Positions 62,301-64,000 of a stretch of 64,000 nt of DNA are shown here, in pieces. The stretch spans positions 241,783-305,782 of the forward strand of contig NMRA01000300.1 in the NCBI GenBank assembly GCA_002633005.1. The letters run 5' to 3'. The DNA comes from Phoronis australis. Taxonomy: Eukaryota; Phoronida; Phoronidae. Positions within the stretch are counted from its first letter, which is position 1, and each line of letters begins with the position of its first letter. The notes beneath the pieces were generated by a model. The model had not been told where the DNA came from and ran no database searches. It saw only the letters and a program-made list of their open reading frames with translations. The translations under genes were made by a program, and so were the position numbers.

Positions 62301-62812
62301 TCACATTCCACCAGTTGTAAATATAATGATCTTTCAAAAATACAATTGGAATTAAATCTCGACTGTGATCAGGATTATATTGTTTATTATTCATATTGTT
62401 TATCATTCAACAGTCTCTATTGCTTCATATAAACTTGGCTTTGTACACAATAAGTCTTAAGAGTCAAGTATTGAACTGGGTACAGCAATTCATTCAGATT
62501 TCCAGTTGAAGGCCACAATGCACCCTACTGTGTAACCTCCAATTTACCTAATGTACCATGTAGTGTACCCTCCAATGTACCCAATGTACCAGGATGTGTA
62601 AAGATTTTTTCCTGAAATCAATAAGCCAGGTTCTCATTTGACCCCCATTGAAGTTAGTCCTTAGTCGCCACAGATTTTTAAATGTACCTTTATTTCAGCC
62701 ACTCGTAGAAATGGTGGGTTCCAGCGACGAAGTATTACAAGTGGCAGCAGCTGGCTGCATCGGCAATATCCGACGACTCGCACTGGCCAATGAGAAAGCT
62801 AAATACTCATAG
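38113..62812 (+). CDS. ODAD2: Outer dynein arm docking complex subunit 2 (ODAD2/ARMC4), complete gene
   Basis: Main model: join of 38113-38318, 38824-38993, 39134-39359, 40145-40254, 40606-40736, 40949-41074, 45712-45920, 46538-46609, 49124-50506, 50716-50869, 51405-51551, 51934-52143, 52950-53195, 54907-55017, 55504-55719, 57010-57191 (or its copy 57426-57607), 58516-58630, 59040-59228, 61889-62110 and 62699-62812. Every junction keeps phase, giving 1512 residues, or 1051 without exon 10; human ODAD2 has 1044 as I recall. The N-terminal 320 residues match the conserved ODAD2 head, and residues about 925-1505 form the armadillo array (for example [20 protein letters not shown] and SALWSCSKS). 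The family anchors the outer-dynein-arm docking complex to ciliary doublet microtubules, and its loss causes ciliary dyskinesia in vertebrates. Oddities: a 461-residue acidic exon, one GC-AG intron, a stop-bearing extra exon and an apparent duplicate of exon 17 across an N. Confidence 0.95.
38824..38993 (+). CDS. ODAD2: ODAD2 exon 2
   Basis: Continues the N-terminal domain with [18 protein letters not shown] and NEARACLE. Acceptor TTTTCTAATCAG, donor GAAG|GTAGGC, phase 2 in and 1 out. Confidence 0.92.
39134..39359 (+). CDS. ODAD2: ODAD2 exon 3
   Basis: Encodes [16 protein letters not shown] through [14 protein letters not shown], with an acidic [11 protein letters not shown] stretch. Acceptor CATTTTCCAG, donor CCAA|GTAAGC, phase 1 in and 2 out. 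Confidence 0.92.
39420..39516 (+). repeat. Three-copy tandem repeat in ODAD2 intron 3, period about 34 bp
   Basis: GAAATTAATC(G/A)TAGTTATC followed by AAAAG occurs three times, starting near 39424, 39459 and 39490. Confidence 0.85.
40145..40254 (+). CDS. ODAD2: ODAD2 exon 4
   Basis: Encodes [20 protein letters not shown] and LEDIVFTS, matching the family region VKKDIELLKRFSG in human. Acceptor TCACATTTCAG, donor TCAG|GTGAGT, phase 2 in and 1 out. Confidence 0.92.
40606..40736 (+). CDS. ODAD2: ODAD2 exon 5
   Basis: Encodes [20 protein letters not shown] and then [10 protein letters not shown], matching the conserved SDYEFSNGCRAPPWRQ block of the family. Acceptor TTTTTGCAG, donor TGAG|GTATGG, phase 1 in and 0 out. 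Confidence 0.93.
40949..41074 (+). CDS. ODAD2: ODAD2 exon 6
   Basis: Encodes an acidic start followed by [20 protein letters not shown], corresponding to the family's LVTFLREKSPKF. Acceptor GGTTGTAG, donor AAGG|GTAAGT, phase 0 on both sides. It can splice either to exon 7 or to exon 8 without loss of frame. Confidence 0.9.
41424..41510 (+). repeat. Three-copy repeat in ODAD2 intron 6, period about 40 bp
   Basis: TGTAGAGGTGTTT(G/C)CCA recurs at about 41424, 41458 and 41493. Confidence 0.75.
42412..42498 (+). CDS. ODAD2: ODAD2 alternative exon 7, ends in a stop codon
   Basis: Follows a good acceptor (TATTTTCATAG) and in phase 0 continues exon 6 as [20 protein letters not shown] to a TAA at 42496-42498. 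The peptide is helical and charged and reads like real coding sequence. Used as a last exon it yields a 351-residue isoform with only the N-terminal domain. ATTAAA at 42972 is a candidate polyadenylation signal. Alternatively a poor donor (AAG|GTCAAA at 42469) could join it in frame to exon 8, adding 19 residues to the full protein. I cannot decide between these. Confidence 0.6.
   Translation, partial: TWDDLNRAIQKYEKSLQKKVKKSHGNES
43624..43840 (+). repeat. Dispersed repeat family, copy C with internal minisatellite
   Basis: Begins GGGGTTGGCCAGCCCTAAAA and later reads GGCAACAGTTCAAGC and CTTTTAAACTCCGAAATG, collinear with copies A and B. At 43676-43739 the internal TTGCCTGTGATGCCAG is present four times in tandem; copy B has the segment once, as TTGCCTGTGACTTGAAG. 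Confidence 0.7.
44098..44205 (+). repeat. Two-copy direct repeat, period about 51 bp
   Basis: ATCTGTCTCA(C/T)GGC followed by TGTGATT and GGCTGAAGCTATACCAGTGT occurs twice. Confidence 0.85.
45712..45920 (+). CDS. ODAD2: ODAD2 exon 8
   Basis: A charged linker ending [18 protein letters not shown], which matches the family's WEPSLNWK motif. Acceptor TTCCTCCGTAG, donor AGAA|GTAAGC, phase 0 in and 2 out. Confidence 0.92.
46538..46609 (+). CDS. ODAD2: ODAD2 exon 9
   Basis: A 72-nt, phase 2/2 exon encoding a lysine-rich stretch ([17 protein letters not shown]). Acceptor TTTTAAACAG, donor TCAAG|GTAAGG. It can be skipped without loss of frame. Confidence 0.85.
46610..49123 (+). other. ODAD2 intron 9
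   Basis: 2.5 kb with no convincing exon. The minus-strand frame 46806-47033 (75 codons) is uninterrupted but has no recognised motif or partner. The intron's acceptor, AAAATTTCAG, lacks a strong pyrimidine tract. Confidence 0.55.
49124..50506 (+). CDS. ODAD2: ODAD2 exon 10, giant acidic exon
   Basis: 1383 nt (461 codons) open throughout and joined in phase 2 on both sides, so it can be skipped in frame. It encodes a probably disordered region rich in E, D, S, G and N. The first part repeats an EGF(E/N)xNxxDSQE unit. The last 130 residues are more basic and carry RRRRCS (S771), MRKS (S788), RKISF (797-801) and RRHS (S828). It falls in the linker where human ODAD2 has only a short charged stretch, between WEPSLNWK and [10 protein letters not shown]. 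The acceptor has a poor pyrimidine tract and the donor is weak (CCTAA|GTATAT). If intron 10 is retained the frame ends at TAG 50524-50526. Confidence 0.85.
50716..50869 (+). CDS. ODAD2: ODAD2 exon 11, with GC donor
   Basis: Encodes a serine/acidic stretch ([14 protein letters not shown]) and then [17 protein letters not shown], the strongly conserved start of the armadillo region. The next exon supplies GGNQTAT. The donor is AAG|GCAAGT, a classical GC-AG site. No nearby GT keeps frame. Confidence 0.94.
51163..51404 (+). repeat. 23-bp minisatellite, ten copies, ending in the exon 12 splice acceptor
   Basis: TTACACCTGTACTGATTGTT plus TAT repeats every 23 bp, with TTACACCTGT at 51171, 51194, 51217, 51240, 51263, 51286, 51309, 51332, 51355 and 51378. 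The last copy runs straight into TTTATTCAG at 51404. Each unit contains a branch-point-like CTGAT followed by a T-rich tract. Confidence 0.95.
51405..51551 (+). CDS. ODAD2: ODAD2 exon 12
   Basis: Encodes [20 protein letters not shown] and [20 protein letters not shown], nearly identical to vertebrate ODAD2 (first armadillo repeats). Donor TAAG|GTACGT, phase 0 on both sides. Confidence 0.97.
51934..52143 (+). CDS. ODAD2: ODAD2 exon 13
   Basis: Encodes [20 protein letters not shown] and [20 protein letters not shown], an armadillo pair. Acceptor CCTGTTTACAG, donor GTTG|GTAGGT, phase 0 on both sides. Confidence 0.97.
52379..52510 (+). repeat. Two-copy direct repeat in ODAD2 intron 13, period about 63 bp
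   Basis: GCAGCCAT(G/T)AGACA followed by TATTTCAT(A/G)ACATCA(C/T)TGGGG and GATTACTGG(C/T)ATGA occurs twice. Confidence 0.8.
52950..53195 (+). CDS. ODAD2: ODAD2 exon 14
   Basis: Encodes [20 protein letters not shown] and [20 protein letters not shown], armadillo repeats matching human [15 protein letters not shown]. Acceptor TCAAACCAG, donor AGAG|GTAATG, phase 0 on both sides. Confidence 0.97.
53196..53830 (+). repeat. Two arrays of a 20-bp TGTCATTTTGTTG repeat in ODAD2 intron 14
   Basis: Copies of GCTGTCATTTTGTTGTAAGT and variants occupy 53205-53290, starting almost at the splice donor, and again 53678-53830. The 390 bp between them are unrelated. Confidence 0.85.
54907..55017 (+). CDS. ODAD2: ODAD2 exon 15
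   Basis: Encodes [20 protein letters not shown] and [10 protein letters not shown]. Acceptor TTGCCTTTACAG, donor TAAG|GTGTGT, phase 0 on both sides. Confidence 0.96.
55504..55719 (+). CDS. ODAD2: ODAD2 exon 16
   Basis: Encodes [20 protein letters not shown] and [20 protein letters not shown], closely matching human [20 protein letters not shown]. Acceptor CATTTGTGTAG, donor AGAG|GTGAGT, phase 0 on both sides. Confidence 0.97.
55925..56172 (+). repeat. 19-20-bp CACAGTATTxTGTGACT minisatellite in ODAD2 intron 16
   Basis: More than ten diverged copies of a CACAGTATT(C/T)TGCGACTCA-like unit, with frequent one- or two-base length changes. Confidence 0.85.
56625..56775 (+). repeat. Purine-rich GGGG tract repeat in ODAD2 intron 16
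   Basis: Repeated AGGTGG(A/G)AGGCAAGGG and GGGGCAAGGGGTGG units give many runs of three or four G on the + strand over about 150 bp. G-quadruplex formation is possible. The matching Gly/Arg-rich open frames are not genes. Confidence 0.8.
57010..57191 (+). CDS. ODAD2: ODAD2 exon 17 (first assembled copy)
   Basis: Encodes [20 protein letters not shown] and [20 protein letters not shown], matching the human block [15 protein letters not shown]. Acceptor ATTTTCTGTAG, donor TGGC|GTAAGT, phase 0 in and 2 out. An identical protein segment is encoded again at 57426-57607. Joining both copies would shift frame and hit a stop at once. Confidence 0.95.
57371..57790 (+). repeat. ODAD2: Second copy of the 415-bp exon 17 segment, directly after a single N
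   Basis: 56955-57369 and 57371-57790 are the same segment with eight substitutions and one 5-bp insertion. Copy 1 ends AATGCAAAGTG at the N (57370), and copy 2 ends with the same AATGCAAAGTG before the sequence continues. Copy 2 begins at the N with CCTTTGTGAC, which lies at 56955 in copy 1. The contained exon (57426-57607) differs only at two silent sites. This is what two overlapping contigs of different haplotypes look like when joined by a gap character. Confidence 0.85.
58041..58192 (+). repeat. 31-bp minisatellite, five copies, ODAD2 intron 17
   Basis: TGTATCAAACTGCAGTATA starts at 58041, 58072, 58103, 58134 and 58165, each followed by CAGGGATGATCA or a close variant. Confidence 0.92.
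58516..58630 (+). CDS. ODAD2: ODAD2 exon 18
   Basis: Encodes [20 protein letters not shown] and [14 protein letters not shown], matching human [18 protein letters not shown]. Acceptor CTTTTTTCCAG, donor CAAG|GTGAGG, phase 2 in and 0 out. Confidence 0.97.
58697..58806. repeat. Imperfect inverted repeat (110-bp hairpin) in ODAD2 intron 18
   Basis: The left arm (58697-58738) contains TGATATAAC and GAGAACCAG. The right arm (58764-58806) contains CTGGTTCTC and GTTATATCA. Arms of about 43 bp pair with roughly ten mismatches around a 25-base loop. It could be a MITE or a transcribed hairpin. Confidence 0.75.
59040..59228 (+). CDS. ODAD2: ODAD2 exon 19
   Basis: Encodes [20 protein letters not shown] and [20 protein letters not shown], nearly identical to vertebrate ODAD2. 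Acceptor TACTTCCACAG, donor CACG|GTAAGT, phase 0 on both sides. Confidence 0.97.
60609..60915 (+). repeat. 44-bp minisatellite, about seven copies
   Basis: GTTGGGCCAACTAC begins at 60609, 60653, 60697, 60741 and 60785, with two more diverged copies near 60830 and 60876. Each has GTACACGTACACTACAGTGA. The unit contains two short palindromes (TTGGGCCAA and GTACACGTAC-like). Confidence 0.92.
61234..61302 (+). repeat. Two-copy 38-bp repeat with palindromic head
   Basis: GCCCCACA(T/C)GTGGGTTGAGG and GAAAC(A/G)C occur at 61234 and 61272. CCCCACATGTGGGG-like symmetry is visible in each. Confidence 0.75.
61889..62110 (+). CDS. ODAD2: ODAD2 exon 20
   Basis: Encodes [20 protein letters not shown] and [20 protein letters not shown], matching human [20 protein letters not shown]. 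Acceptor TTTTATTTCAG, donor CAAG|GTAATA, phase 0 on both sides. Confidence 0.97.
62699..62812 (+). CDS. ODAD2: ODAD2 exon 21 (last exon)
   Basis: Encodes [20 protein letters not shown] and [13 protein letters not shown] followed by TAG at 62810-62812, collinear with the human C-terminus ([18 protein letters not shown]). Acceptor TTTATTTCAG. Confidence 0.97.
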   Translation, partial: PLVEMVGSSDEVLQVAAAGCIGNIRRLALANEKAKYS

Positions 62813-63196
62813 GCATTTGAATATTAATCCGTACTGGTTATTTCATATAATAGGACAAGAACGATTCAGTTACTATAACTACCTGTATTTGCCCAATCAG
62901 CAGGTTTAATGTTAAGGAAAGCTGGTAGAATTCTAAGACTATTACATGTGCGAGATGTTAGTCATTCCTGGTGTACGTAAACCATTAATGTTTCTGTGTG
63001 ATGTGTTCAAGGATCATCAGATGTCGTCATGGCAACAATCAGCATCATTCCACCTTCATGGCAGATGCTCATTCTGTTTTATTGCATTCCGTAACAAGAA
63101 TTTGTTTCAACACCAAAAATTGTTGATTTCCATAGTCTATGTACAGTGTTATTCACTTGTGAAACGTTTTACTTGTATAGGATTTATTTAAAATTT

Positions 63197-63211
63197 AATA
63201 AATAAAATAAA
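63197..63211 (+). other. ODAD2: ODAD2 polyadenylation signals
   Basis: Three overlapping AATAAA hexamers (63197, 63201, 63206), 385 nt after the stop, with T-rich sequence about 15 nt downstream. This predicts a 3' untranslated region of roughly 400 nt. Confidence 0.75.
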
Positions 63212-63234
63212 ACTCGCTTTATTTTTGAACTATT

Positions 63235-64000
63235 TTTTTTTGAAAAGTATTTATTTGGTGGATCACAAACTTTCTTCAGACGGTTAATTCTCCAGACAAG
63301 TTTTCATCTTATTTACCGACTTAACAGCAATTCTCAGTTTTATAAAATTCACAATTACTTCAAAGAAATCAGAAAAAATTATTGTCCCAGTAAGCAAAAA
63401 GTATCACTCTTAAGATTAGATCAAAGATTTAATAAAAGTAAAAATTAAATAAAATTGCAATTCTGCTATAAAACAAAGTCAACTTGTCCAATGTTTGCCA
63501 TTTGTACCCAGGTAAAAAATAAACCTTAATAAAATTTTTCAAGCTGGTATTCCAGTAGAGATTTACCGGACATCCGCAAGTAAACTGTGTTCCCTTAAAG
63601 TGGGCATAGACGTGTTGCCTTCTATTAAAACAGGACTAGATTCAGACTACCTGCAGCTGTGCAACTGATCTCGATTTGAAACGATCACTTAATCTCGCAA
63701 TTAGTGACCAAAATTTATAAGACTTAATAAGTGATTTGTATCAGCAATCCTAGGACCTATGGTACAACCTCGCTAAAAAGCAAAACTGCGACATGACGCC
63801 AGATAATTGCTGTGTATTTCAAATGATTTTGGTATGACTTTTCTAGCCGTGAAACAACTGAACTCGGAAGTTATGGTTTTACTTATAGCTGGGCTTATAG
63901 CAACTTTAAACAGATTCCTCTTGACAGAGTCCATGGACTTACGCAAGGCCAGGGGTTAATGAATTTAATTTAATGAAGATATGAGGTAGTAGAACACACA
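63235..64000. other. Downstream flank without a recognised gene
   Basis: AT-rich sequence after the ODAD2 3' end with no frame or RNA gene I can identify. Confidence 0.6.

Overview
The window is 64 kb of animal nuclear DNA: AT-rich, intron-rich and full of short tandem and dispersed repeats. It holds three supportable protein genes, all on the + strand. They are an intronless multi-pass membrane protein gene with PRRT3/PRRT4-like architecture (9272-10693), a complete two-exon engrailed homeobox gene (21752-32575) and a complete ODAD2/ARMC4 gene for an outer-dynein-arm docking protein (38113-62812). ODAD2 implies an animal with motile cilia. Polymorphism of about 2% between two overlapping assembled segments, together with the repeat style, suggests an outbred, probably marine invertebrate. 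A hemichordate-like deuterostome is my guess, but the sequence does not prove it.

Layout. 1-9271: no gene recognised, only transposon ends, a duplicated 66-bp unit and a tRNA-like remnant. 9272-10693: the membrane-protein gene, with a Ser-Glu-Pro repeat ectodomain followed by seven hydrophobic segments. 10694-21751: no gene recognised; it holds minisatellites, a near-perfect palindrome and a dispersed repeat copy. 21752-32575: engrailed. Exon 1 carries EH1 and EH2, a 10.3-kb intron holds candidate regulatory clusters, and exon 2 carries EH3, the homeodomain (EH4) and EH5. The product is only 188 residues. 32576-38092: the engrailed 3' end, then repeat-rich intergenic DNA with a 169-bp inverted-repeat element. 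38113-62812: ODAD2. 62813-64000: its 3' end and unassigned DNA.

ODAD2 could be reconstructed exon by exon, with splice phases agreeing at every junction. The main model has 20 coding exons and 1512 residues. Without one unusual 1383-nt acidic exon (exon 10) the product is 1051 residues, close to the 1044 I recall for human ODAD2. Four peculiarities stand out: the giant phase-2/2 exon, a GC-AG intron whose acceptor is built from a ten-copy 23-bp repeat, an extra exon that ends in a stop codon, and an apparent tandem duplication of exon 17. The duplication straddles a single N and looks like two haplotype contigs joined without removing their overlap.

I see no bacterial-type system, CRISPR array or intact transposase. 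The most interesting material is the ODAD2 gene structure, the candidate regulatory DNA in the engrailed intron, and a three-copy dispersed repeat in which one copy has grown its own minisatellite.
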